This document shows positions 8,471-16,054 of a stretch of 64,000 nt of DNA, piece after piece (the stretch's first letter is position 1; every line of letters begins with the position of its first letter). This DNA comes from Cellulomonas sp. APG4. Its GTDB lineage: Bacteria > Actinomycetota > Actinomycetes > Actinomycetales > Cellulomonadaceae. The notes below the pieces were generated by a model. That model ran no database searches, was not told the DNA's origin, and saw nothing but the letters and a program-made list of their open reading frames with translations. Where the stretch lies: assembly GCF_009996735.1 (NCBI RefSeq), contig NZ_JAACYI010000007.1:62001-126000 (forward strand), given 5' to 3'. Both the position numbers and the translations under genes were made by a program.

Positions 8471-10051
8471 ATGACGGAGCCAGCCCCCCGCCCGCTGACG
8501 CGGCGCGAGCTCCGGCGTGCCGAGGACGCCGTACGGCGCCCGGCGGCCGTGCCCGCACCCACGTCGACGCCGCACACCGCTCCCCCCGCGGTGGTCCGTC
8601 GTCGCGACCTGCGCGCGGGCACGGCTCCTGCCACGTCGCGCGAGGGCCACGGCCCGCGCGCGACGTCGAGCGGTCCGCGGCCGGGTGCGGCCTTCGTCGC
8701 GAGCCCTTCCTCCGGTGCGCCCGCCGTTCGCCGGCGGGACCTGCGCTCGGCCGATGCCTCGTGCACGCGTCCGTTCGCCCTGGTCGCTCCCGCGGCTCCC
8801 GCGGCACCCGCGCGTCGTCGCACGCCGACCGCCGCCGCCAAGGGACTGGTCACGGTTGCCCTGTCAGGGGCGCTCGTGGCGAGCGGCCTGAGCTACCTCC
8901 AGGTGGACCCGACGTCGTCCGGGCTCACGGGCGCCGCCGAGGCGGCGGCCGCCGAGCGCTCCGCCCAGCTCGAGGCGCGGCTCGCGGCAGCACGGTCCGA
9001 CCAGGCGTCGGCGAACCGCCTCACGCTCCAGGCCAACGCGTACGCGGCGCAGAAGCGTCTCGAGGCCCTCGCGGTGGCCGAGGAGGCCCTGCTGGTGGCG
9101 AGCACGGCCGCTGACGGCGCCGCGCCGGTGCTGGGTGAGGAGGGTCTTGCGGACCTGGAGTCGGCTGTCGCCGAGCTCTCGGCCCTCGTCGAGAAGGCCC
9201 CGGCGCCCGAGGTCACCGTCGCCGACCGCACGACGGCGCCGGCCTCCCGCTCGGGCGAGGACGTCGAGCGCTCCCCGGAGCCGGCCGAGACCGCCGAGGC
9301 ACCCGCTCCCGCGGACGACGCCGGCACCGCCGCGGCAGCTCCGCCCGTGCGGCCCACGACCCGCACGCCTGCGGCGCGGGTCCCCGCCCCGGAGGACCCC
9401 GCGGCCGACACGGCACCCGAGACGCCCACGCCGAGCGCGAGCTCCGCGGCCCTGCTCGCGCTCGACACCGAGTCGATCGACCTCGACGTCACGTCGGACC
9501 TGCTCGCGGCCGCCGCCACCGTCGGGACGCTCTCGCAGCAGGTCGAGCAGACGGCGCAGGAGACCGCTGCGGCACAGGAGGCCGCGCGCCTCGCTGCCGA
9601 GGCCGCGGCGGCCGAGCGCGAGCGCAAGATCGCCGTCGCGCGCGACGCCGGCAACGGCGCGATCCCCGCGGACGTGCTGTGCGACGTCGGCTTCGACGCC
9701 GACGTGCGGCTGCGTTGCGACGCGGCCGAGGCCCTCGAGCGCCTGAACGTCGCCTACCGGGCCGAGTTCGGCGCAGATCTCGAGGTCACGAGCTCGTACC
9801 GGAGCTACTCGGCACAGATCTCGACCAAGGCGTCCCGAGGCTCCCTCGCCGCCACCCCTGGGACGTCCAACCACGGTCTGGGCCTCGCGGTGGACCTCGG
9901 CGGGTTCGGCGACGTGGGCCAGTTCTCGAGCCCGCGGTACCGGTGGATGAAGGCCCACGCGGCCGAGTTCGGCTGGTACCACCCGCGCATCATGGAGCCC
10001 GGGGGCGGCGGCCCGCAGGAGCCGTGGCACTGGGAGTTCGGCCGGCTCTGA
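8471..10051 (+). CDS. M15-family D-alanyl-D-alanine carboxypeptidase (VanY-like), membrane-anchored
   Basis: The protein has 526 residues from ATG 8471, preferred because LTRRELRRAED directly after it is a common N-terminus in such proteins and GAGGA lies upstream; ATG 8405 is possible. There is a ~120-residue cytoplasmic Arg/Pro-rich region with three RRRDLR-like repeats and a transmembrane helix near 125-142. An Ala/Glu coiled coil and a Pro/Ala-rich wall-spanning linker follow. The C-terminal VanY domain has SSYRSY (~442), the zinc motif SNHGLGLAVD (~465-475) and WHWE (~519). It trims D-Ala from peptidoglycan stem peptides outside the membrane. Confidence 0.88.
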   Translation: MTEPAPRPLTRRELRRAEDAVRRPAAVPAPTSTPHTAPPAVVRRRDLRAGTAPATSREGHGPRATSSGPRPGAAFVASPSSGAPAVRRRDLRSADASCTRPFALVAPAAPAAPARRRTPTAAAKGLVTVALSGALVASGLSYLQVDPTSSGLTGAAEAAAAERSAQLEARLAAARSDQASANRLTLQANAYAAQKRLEALAVAEEALLVASTAADGAAPVLGEEGLADLESAVAELSALVEKAPAPEVTVADRTTAPASRSGEDVERSPEPAETAEAPAPADDAGTAAAAPPVRPTTRTPAARVPAPEDPAADTAPETPTPSASSAALLALDTESIDLDVTSDLLAAAATVGTLSQQVEQTAQETAAAQEAARLAAEAAAAERERKIAVARDAGNGAIPADVLCDVGFDADVRLRCDAAEALERLNVAYRAEFGADLEVTSSYRSYSAQISTKASRGSLAATPGTSNHGLGLAVDLGGFGDVGQFSSPRYRWMKAHAAEFGWYHPRIMEPGGGGPQEPWHWEFGRL

Positions 10052-10058
10052 GCCGCCC

Positions 10059-11690
10059 TCAGCTCGGCGGGACGGGCTCGGGCACCATGAGGATCGCCCC
10101 CGCCGGGCACTCGGCGGCGCAGAGCCCGCAGCCCTTGCAGTAGTCGTAGTCGATCTCGAACCGCAGGCCGGGACCGAGCTTGACCACGGCGTCGTCGGGG
10201 CACACGCCGTAGCAGTTGTCGCACTCGAAGCAGCTCCCGCACGACATGCACCTGCGCGCCTCGTAGAGCGCGGTGGTCTCGTCGAGTCCCTGGACCACCT
10301 CCTCGAAGCCCGTGACGCGACGCGCGGCCTCGAGGCGCGGTCGCACGGCGTGCGGGGCGTCGGCGAAGTACCAGGGGTTGAGCTGCTCGAAGTCCACGAC
10401 GGGGAGCTCGGCGGCCACCGTCGGCTCGCGACCGCGCAGCCACGCGTCGATGAAGCGTGCCACGCGCGTGCCGTGGCCGATCGCGGCGGTGACGCTGCGT
10501 TGCCCGGGAACCGTGTCACCGCCGGCGAACACCCCCGCGCGGCCCGTGCGCAGGAACTCGTCGACCTGGACCACCCCGTCGCGCACCTCGACACCCGCCA
10601 CGCCGTCGAGGAACGCGAGGTCGCAGTCCTGTCCCACGGCGAGCACGAGTGCATCGGCCGACAGCTCCTCGATCTCGCCGGTCGGCTGCGGGAACCCGGC
10701 CTCGTCGAGCTCCATGCGCTCGACCGCGAGACGGCCCGGCTCGGCGCGCGCGACGGTGGTGAGCCATCGCACGACCACGCCCTCGTCGAGGGCCTCGGCG
10801 AGCTCGGCGGGGTGCGCCGGCATGTGCGCTCGGTCTCGTCGGTAGACGATCACGGACTCCTCGGCCCCGAGGCGGCGCACGGTGCGCGCCGCGTCGACGG
10901 CGGTGCTCCCGCCGCCGTAGACGACGACCCGGCGACCGATGCGCGGAGCGGCGCCCTCGGCGACGTCGTGCAGGAGCGTGACGGCGTCGAGCACCCGGGC
11001 CGCCTCTCCGGCCGGCACGTACGCGCGGTGACCGAGCTGGGCTCCGACCGCCAGCAGCGTCGCGTCGAAGCCCTCCTCCAGGGCCGCGTCGAGGTCGGTG
11101 ACCTGGCTGTCCTGCTCGAGGCCGACGCCGAGCCGGACGATGCGTGCGATCTCCGCGTCCAGCACGTCCCGGGGCAACCTGTAGGTCGGGATGCCGTAGC
11201 GCATCATCCCGCCGGGCTCGTGCCCGGCGTCGCGCACGGTGACCTCGTGACCGAGGCGCCGCAGCTGGTAGGCCGCGGTCAGACCTGTCGGGCCCGCCCC
11301 GACGACCAGGACGTGCCGACCGGTCGCCGGCCCCGGCCCCGGCAGGTCCCAGCCGTGCGTGAGGGCGTGGTCACCGAGGAAGCGCTCGACGGCGTTGATG
11401 CCGACCGCCTCGTCGAGCCGCCCCCGGTTGCACGCCGTCTCGCAGGGGTGGTAGCAGACGCGTCCCATCACCGCAGGGAACGGGTTCGCGGCGACCAGCC
11501 GCGTCCAGGCGGTGCGGTAGTCCCCCTCCTCGGCCGCGTAGAGCCAGTCCTGAGGGTCCTCGTGCGCCGGGCACGCGTGCCCGCACGGAGCACGTCCGTC
11601 GGCGTACACGGGTCGCTCGACGCGCCAGGCGCCGGTCCGGTTGCCCAGGCTCGAACCCACGGGCAGCGTGATCCCGTACGGCAGCTCCAT
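10059..11690 (-). CDS. GltD/KorQ-like NAD(P)H flavoprotein with N- and C-terminal Fe-S clusters
   Basis: The protein has 543 residues. ATG 11690 is preferred over GTG 11693 because GGAGG then lies 7 nt away. Order of parts: a GltD-type N-terminal cysteine region (CGHAC near 37, CYHPCETAC near 80), an FAD Rossmann fold (VVGAGPTGL), an NAD(P) fold (VYGGGSTAV) and GGD near the FAD. The end is ferredoxin-like: a dense run of cysteines (CMSCGSCFECDNCYGVCP) and a second CxxCxxCxxxCP cluster. It is the last gene of an operon with 2-oxoacid oxidoreductase subunits, so it probably shuttles electrons between their Fe-S centres and NAD(P), like KorQ of Azoarcus-type 2-oxoglutarate:NADP oxidoreductase. 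Confidence 0.85.
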   Translation of the reverse strand: MELPYGITLPVGSSLGNRTGAWRVERPVYADGRAPCGHACPAHEDPQDWLYAAEEGDYRTAWTRLVAANPFPAVMGRVCYHPCETACNRGRLDEAVGINAVERFLGDHALTHGWDLPGPGPATGRHVLVVGAGPTGLTAAYQLRRLGHEVTVRDAGHEPGGMMRYGIPTYRLPRDVLDAEIARIVRLGVGLEQDSQVTDLDAALEEGFDATLLAVGAQLGHRAYVPAGEAARVLDAVTLLHDVAEGAAPRIGRRVVVYGGGSTAVDAARTVRRLGAEESVIVYRRDRAHMPAHPAELAEALDEGVVVRWLTTVARAEPGRLAVERMELDEAGFPQPTGEIEELSADALVLAVGQDCDLAFLDGVAGVEVRDGVVQVDEFLRTGRAGVFAGGDTVPGQRSVTAAIGHGTRVARFIDAWLRGREPTVAAELPVVDFEQLNPWYFADAPHAVRPRLEAARRVTGFEEVVQGLDETTALYEARRCMSCGSCFECDNCYGVCPDDAVVKLGPGLRFEIDYDYCKGCGLCAAECPAGAILMVPEPVPPS

Positions 11691-12742
11691 CACGGCACCT
11701 CCCCGTGACCGTCCGGCCCGCCCCCGGCCGTACTGATCGCCGCCGCGGGCGCGGCGAGGCCGTACCGCTCGACGTTCGCGTCGGCGATCTGCTGGAGACG
11801 ACCGAGCACGTCCTCGCGTCGGTGCGGCGTGAACAGGTGGGCGTACCGCCCTTGCGGACGCAGGTACTCCTCGACCGGGACGCGGTGCCGGATCCGCCGC
11901 ACGGTGGTCACCCGGCCCCGCTCACCCTCGAAGACCGGGAAGAACCCGCTCTCCGTCGCGAGCCTCGCGATCCGCACGGTCTCGTGGGGTGCGGTCCCCC
12001 AGCCCAGCGGGCACGGGACGAGCACGTGCAGATACCGGGCGCCCCGAAGCGACATCGCACGCTCGACCTTCGCCTCGAGGTCGCGCAGGTCCGCGACGGT
12101 CGCCGTGGCCACGTAGGGGATCTCGTGCGCGAGGGCGATCCGGGGGGCGTCCTTGCCCTGACCGAAGGCATGACCGTAGGAGTGTCCGACCGGCTGCGTC
12201 GTCGTGGTCCGAGCCGCGGGCGGGGTCGCACCCGAGCGTTGGACCCCCGTGTTCATGTACCCACCGTTGTCGTAGCAGACGTACAGGACGTCGTCGTCGC
12301 GCTCGAACATCCCCGAGAGGCAGCCCAGACCGATGTCCACGGTGCCGCCGTCACCGCCCTGCGCGACCACCCGTACGTCCGTGCCGAGGGCGCGCAGCCC
12401 GGCGGCGGCACCGCTCGCGACCGCGGGCGCGTTGCCGAACAGCGAGTGGAGCCACGCGACGCGCCAGGAGGTCTCGGGGAACGGGGTCGAGAACACCTCG
12501 AGGCAGCCGGTCGCGTTGACCGTCACCATCCGGCCTCCCGTGGCGCGCATCGCGGTGTCCAGGACGTAGCGGGCCCCGAGCGCCTCGCCACATCCCCGGC
12601 ACGCCCGGTGCCCCTTGGTGAGCGACGCGGCGCGGTCAGGTCTCGCCTGCTCGCTGCGCAGGTCGGGGTCGACGAGCCGGTTGCCGACGGCGAAGCTGCC
12701 GACCTGGTAGTACATCAGCGGCATCCCCAGGTGCGTGCTCAT
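11690..12742 (-). CDS. 2-oxoacid:ferredoxin oxidoreductase beta subunit (TPP-binding, PorB-like)
   Basis: This 350-residue catalytic subunit binds thiamine diphosphate. The TPP/Mg motif GDGGTVDIG followed by YDNGGYMNTGVQ is clear, and CRGCGE near residue 48 plus a downstream Cys are probable ligands of a [4Fe-4S] cluster. It decarboxylates a 2-oxoacid to an acyl-CoA together with the alpha subunit. Whether the substrate is pyruvate, 2-oxoglutarate or a branched-chain 2-oxoacid is not readable by eye. Overlaps of 1-4 nt with both neighbours show translational coupling. Confidence 0.92.
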   Translation of the reverse strand: MSTHLGMPLMYYQVGSFAVGNRLVDPDLRSEQARPDRAASLTKGHRACRGCGEALGARYVLDTAMRATGGRMVTVNATGCLEVFSTPFPETSWRVAWLHSLFGNAPAVASGAAAGLRALGTDVRVVAQGGDGGTVDIGLGCLSGMFERDDDVLYVCYDNGGYMNTGVQRSGATPPAARTTTTQPVGHSYGHAFGQGKDAPRIALAHEIPYVATATVADLRDLEAKVERAMSLRGARYLHVLVPCPLGWGTAPHETVRIARLATESGFFPVFEGERGRVTTVRRIRHRVPVEEYLRPQGRYAHLFTPHRREDVLGRLQQIADANVERYGLAAPAAAISTAGGGPDGHGEVP

Positions 12743-13917
12743 GCCGGCCTCCCCACCTCATGGGCCACGACGTCGGACCGCAGGTCCAGGAACGTCGTGC
12801 CGTCGAGGAGACCGCTGCGCTCGCGCGCGAGCAGCTCGGCGAGAGCGCGCGACGTCACCGGGCGTCCGCCGAGGCCCGCGACGACGGTGTGCAGGGCGGC
12901 GTCGCGGCCGACGAGGGCCTCACGGACGTCGGCCGTCACGGGACCGGAGGACCCCGGCGCGAGCGAGCGCTCGATCACGAGCACCCGTGCGCCCGGGGGC
13001 ACGGCGCCCGCCACGGCTGCGGCCGGGAAGGGACGGTACGTGGTGACGGTCAGGGCACCTGCGCGGCGGCCCGCGTCTCTCTCGGTGTCGACGACGTCGC
13101 GCACGGTCCCCATGACGGAGCCGAGACCCACCAGGACGACGTCGGCGTCGTCGGTGCGGTAGGGCTGCACGAGGCCGGCGCTGTGGCGGCCCAGGTGGCG
13201 CGCGAGCTCGTCCGCCACGCGGGGTACCTCCTCGAGCGCACGCCTGAGCTGCCGGTCACCGAGGTACCGCACCTCGGTGAACGCCTCGGGCCCGACCATC
13301 GCCCCGATCGACACCGGCGCCTCCGGGTCGAGCCGCTGGCGCGGCACGAAGGGCGGGAGGAAGGCGTCGACCACGCCCTGCTCGGGCACGTCGACGGGCT
13401 CGGTCGCGTGGGTGAGCACGAAGCCGTCCATGCACACCATGACCGGCACCGAGAGGGACTCAGCCAGACGGAAGGCCTGCAGGTGCAGGTCGACGGCCTC
13501 CTGGTTGGAGGCAGCGTGCAGGTGCACCCAGCCCGCATCGCGCTGGGACATCGAGTCGGAGTGGTCGTTCCAGATGTTGATCGGTGCGCCGATCGCGCGG
13601 TTGGCGACCGTCATGACGATCGGCAGGCCGAGCCCGGCTGCGTTGTGGACCGCCTCGCTCATGTGCAGCAGGCCCTGGCTCGCGGTCGCGGTCCAGGAGC
13701 GCACGCCCACCGCGCTCGCGCCGATCACCCCGGACATCGCGGAGGTCTCGGAGTCCATGGTGAGGAACTCGCACGTGAGCTCGCCGGCCGCGACAAGGCG
13801 GCTCACCTCCTCGACGATGTGGGTCTGCGGGGAGATCGGGTAGGCGCAGACCACCTGCGGTCGACACCGGGCCACCGCGAGCGCCACCGCCGCCGAGCCC
13901 TCACGCTGTCGCAGCAC
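12739..13917 (-). CDS. 2-oxoacid:ferredoxin oxidoreductase alpha subunit (PorA-like)
   Basis: The protein has 392 residues from GTG 13917, chosen because GGAGG lies 5-6 nt upstream on the minus strand; the longer in-frame start would overlap the gamma gene by about 100 bp. The pyrimidine-binding domain begins with AYPISPQTHIVE. The motif TMDSETSAMSGVIGAS and the conserved ATASQGLLHMSE follow, then a transketolase-C-like domain. With the beta subunit it forms the TPP active site. It overlaps the gamma gene by 17 bp and the beta gene by 4 bp. No ferredoxin domain is fused, so electron transfer depends on beta and the flavoprotein. Confidence 0.92.
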   Translation of the reverse strand: MLRQREGSAAVALAVARCRPQVVCAYPISPQTHIVEEVSRLVAAGELTCEFLTMDSETSAMSGVIGASAVGVRSWTATASQGLLHMSEAVHNAAGLGLPIVMTVANRAIGAPINIWNDHSDSMSQRDAGWVHLHAASNQEAVDLHLQAFRLAESLSVPVMVCMDGFVLTHATEPVDVPEQGVVDAFLPPFVPRQRLDPEAPVSIGAMVGPEAFTEVRYLGDRQLRRALEEVPRVADELARHLGRHSAGLVQPYRTDDADVVLVGLGSVMGTVRDVVDTERDAGRRAGALTVTTYRPFPAAAVAGAVPPGARVLVIERSLAPGSSGPVTADVREALVGRDAALHTVVAGLGGRPVTSRALAELLARERSGLLDGTTFLDLRSDVVAHEVGRPA

Positions 13918-14464
13918 CGTGCACCTCCGGGTGGGTCGCCGCGTCGAAGCCCGCACGGACGGCGGCGGCGTTGCGTTCGGCCACCGGTGGGGTGAAGCGC
14001 TCACGCAGGGCTGTCACGAGGGCGTCGACGCCCACCTGAGCGGTGAGCGCGGCGAAGGCTCCGAGCAGTGGGACGTTGGGCACCGCGCGGCCCACATGCG
14101 TCAGCGCGATCTCGGTCGCGCCGATCGCGGCGATGTGCGTCGCCGGCACCACACCCGCGGGGACGGCGGCCGCAGGCCCGTTGAGGACGAGGAAGCCGTC
14201 GCGCCGCAGACCGCTCAGGACGCCGAGGCGCAGCAGCGTGAGGTCCTGGACGACGACGGCGTCGGCGTCGACCACCGGCTCGTGCGCCCTGATCGGCGTG
14301 GTCGCGATCCGGCAGTAGGACACGACGGGCGCGCCCGTGCGCTCCGAGCCGAAGCTCGGGAAGGCCTGCGCGTACCGCCCCTCGGCGAAGCACGCAACCG
14401 AGAGGAGCTCGGCGGCGGTCACCACACCTTGGCCGCCGCGGCCGTGGAACCTGACCTGGAACAT
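13901..14464 (-). CDS. 2-oxoacid:ferredoxin oxidoreductase gamma subunit
   Basis: This is the 187-residue CoA-binding-type gamma chain and the first gene of the four-gene operon. The N-terminus VRFHGRGGQGVVTAAELL is diagnostic for PorC/KorC-like subunits, followed by the usual SFGSERTGAPV. The operon order gamma, alpha, beta, flavoprotein resembles pyruvate/2-ketoisovalerate oxidoreductase loci but lacks a small delta ferredoxin, whose role the C-terminal ferredoxin part of the flavoprotein may fill. Confidence 0.92.
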   Translation of the reverse strand: MFQVRFHGRGGQGVVTAAELLSVACFAEGRYAQAFPSFGSERTGAPVVSYCRIATTPIRAHEPVVDADAVVVQDLTLLRLGVLSGLRRDGFLVLNGPAAAVPAGVVPATHIAAIGATEIALTHVGRAVPNVPLLGAFAALTAQVGVDALVTALRERFTPPVAERNAAAVRAGFDAATHPEVHGAATA

Positions 14465-14537
14465 GGACGCTCACCGGCTTCCTCAGCTCCTCCCGGCATA
14501 CCGCACCGCGCCGGGGGCGAGCGAGGACCTACGTCCC

Positions 14538-14885
14538 TCAGCGTGCGCGTTCGGGATCCCCCGCGGGAGGCACGCTGGTCACGGTCGTGAGCAGGAACAC
14601 CGAGTCCTCGTGCGCGCGGACGGCGTGCCGCTCGTGCGTCAGGAGCACGAGGTCGCCCTCGGTCACGACAGGGCTCGGCTCCCCCGTGACCTCGAGCCGA
14701 CCGGCGAGCACCTGCAGGGAGGCCGCGTGCGGGGAGTTGTGCTCGGCGAGCTCGGTGCCTGCCACCAGGGCGATGACGGTCTGCCGCAGCACGCCGTCGT
14801 GCAGGAGCAGCTCGGCGCTGCGTCCGTGCTCGGAGGCGCGCGCGGCCTCGAGATGGGTCCGGGCGAGCTCGGGTAGATGCGCCAT
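14538..14885 (-). CDS. Small cupin-domain protein
   Basis: The protein has 115 residues from ATG 14885 with GGAGG 5 nt upstream. It is a single cupin barrel: an AEHNSPHAASLQVLAGRLEV core with a His in the first cupin motif and GDLVLLTHERHAV in the second. Such small cupins bind metals or small ligands. No catalytic role can be assigned. It lies 70 bp upstream of the oxidoreductase operon on the same strand but is probably a separate unit. Confidence 0.8.
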   Translation of the reverse strand: MAHLPELARTHLEAARASEHGRSAELLLHDGVLRQTVIALVAGTELAEHNSPHAASLQVLAGRLEVTGEPSPVVTEGDLVLLTHERHAVRAHEDSVFLLTTVTSVPPAGDPERAR

Positions 14886-14976
14886 GGGTCCTCCTCGCGG
14901 TCGCCCCGGCGGGACGGCTCGTGGGACAGCCTGGCCCCAGGCCGCGGCCGCGGCAACCGGCCCGAAGGACTGCGCC

Positions 14977-15360
14977 TCAGGGGCCGAGCGCCGCGCACGC
15001 GATGCACGTGCGCGCCGCGGGCCGGGCCATGAGCCTGCCCGGGGCGATCGGGTCGCCGCAGCGCCCGCAGATCCCGAAGCTCCCGTCCGCCACCCGCCCG
15101 AGCGCGGCGTCGACCTCGGCGAGGCGCGCGAGCACGGCGCGCGCCACCGCGTCGATCTGAGCACGCTCGTACGCGATCGTCGCGCCCTCGGGGTCGTGCT
15201 CGTCGTCGATGTTGGAGCCCGAGCCGGCGTCGACGAGCACCTCGTGGCTCGACCGCAGCTCGGCGAGCCTGGCGTCGAGCTCCGCACGCGCGGCCCGCAG
15301 CGCGGTCACCGGGTCGACGTCGTCGGCGGCCGGGGCCCCGAGCTGCTCCTGCCTCGCCAC
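14977..15360 (-). CDS. TraR/DksA-type C4 zinc-finger protein
   Basis: The protein has 127 residues from GTG 15360; an in-frame ATG at 15489 exists but overlaps the start of the divergent gene. An N-terminal helical region holds acidic residues, and a C-terminal C4 zinc finger has CGRC and CIAC pairs 17 residues apart. Family members bind the RNA polymerase secondary channel (DksA) or are uncharacterised actinobacterial relatives. The coiled-coil tip DxxDxA of true DksA is not evident, so ppGpp-type control is not implied. Confidence 0.8.
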   Translation of the reverse strand: MARQEQLGAPAADDVDPVTALRAARAELDARLAELRSSHEVLVDAGSGSNIDDEHDPEGATIAYERAQIDAVARAVLARLAEVDAALGRVADGSFGICGRCGDPIAPGRLMARPAARTCIACAALGP

Positions 15361-15487
15361 GTCCCGCCCCTTCCGTCGTCGGACGATCCCCCACGCTCGC
15401 ACGCCCGGACGGCTCCCGCGACGTGCCCCGGGAGCGCTACCGTCGGAGAGACGGCCACGCGGGCCGCCCGCAGGAGCAGGAGTGGAC

Positions 15488-15763
15488 ATGTCGGAGCCGG
15501 TGGAGGAGCTCGAGCTGCGGCGTCAGGCCGAGAAGCGGTTGCGAGCCAAGCGCGACCTGGGGGCCAACGCGCTCGCTTACGTGCTGGTCAACGCGTTCCT
15601 CGTGGGGATCTGGTTCGTCTCCAGCCCCGACGGCTTCTTCTGGCCGCTGTTCCCGATCGCGGGCTGGGGCATCGGTCTCGCCTTCCACGCCTGGGACGTG
15701 TACTCCGGTCCGCCGTCGGAGCGCGCCATCCAGGCCGAGATGGACCGGATGCGGCGTCGCTGA
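15488..15763 (+). CDS. 2TM domain-containing small membrane protein
   Basis: This 91-residue protein has a charged N-terminal helix (EELELRRQAEKRLRAKRD), two hydrophobic helices (about 26-44 and 50-68) and a basic tail. This is the actinobacterial 2TM-domain architecture, sometimes found fused to histidine kinases. A GGAG-rich site precedes the ATG. The function is unknown. Confidence 0.8.
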   Translation: MSEPVEELELRRQAEKRLRAKRDLGANALAYVLVNAFLVGIWFVSSPDGFFWPLFPIAGWGIGLAFHAWDVYSGPPSERAIQAEMDRMRRR

Positions 15764-15834
15764 CGCACACGATCACGGGCGCCCTGCCGTCTCACGACGG
15801 CGGCACGCCCGTGGTCCGTCCCGACGCACGTGTG

Positions 15835-15840
15835 TACCCT
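15835..15840 (+). promoter_or_regulatory. -10 box of a leaderless transcript (cysteine leader peptide)
   Basis: TACCCT ends 7 nt before the ATG at 15848. This places the transcription start at the A of the ATG, the standard leaderless arrangement in actinobacteria. No good -35 box is visible. Confidence 0.6.
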
Positions 15841-15847
15841 CGGCTCC

Positions 15848-15925
15848 ATGTCCCCGCTCCTGGTGCGCCGTGTCCACGTGGACCTGCTGCGCACCGGCAG
15901 CTGTCTGTGTCTGTGTCGCGTCTGA
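15848..15925 (+). CDS. Cysteine-rich leader peptide (uORF, attenuator type)
   Basis: This 25-residue ORF is too short for usual gene calls. Its sequence has the family pattern of actinobacterial putative leader peptides: LLVRRVHVDLLR followed by a Cys-rich end, here C-L-C-L-C-R-V and stop. Three Cys codons (TGT) alternate with Leu codons (CTG) at positions 19-23, giving a ribosome-stall sensor for charged tRNA-Cys. It starts without a ribosome site and has a -10 box at the leaderless distance. The next gene, 129 nt downstream, is an isopenicillin-N-synthase-family oxygenase. The inferred role is cysteine-dependent attenuation or translation control of that gene. Confidence 0.8.
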   Translation: MSPLLVRRVHVDLLRTGSCLCLCRV

Positions 15926-15949
15926 GCCAGCCCGTCTGAGCCGGACGCC

Positions 15950-15979
15950 CGCGACGCCCTCCTCCGGGACCGCGTCGCG
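15950..15979 (+). promoter_or_regulatory. Hairpin between leader peptide and oxygenase gene
   Basis: A perfect 8-bp stem (15950-15957 with 15972-15979, 14-nt loop) lies 24 nt after the leader-peptide stop and about 75 nt before the oxygenase start. It could be the attenuating or RBS-masking structure controlled by ribosome stalling in the leader. A competing structure is not obvious by eye. Confidence 0.35.
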
Positions 15980-16054
15980 CGGCGCGGGCCGCCCTCGTCA
16001 CGAGGTGCCGCCCGTGCACGCCCACCACACGACCAGACCCCCAAAGGACCCTTC

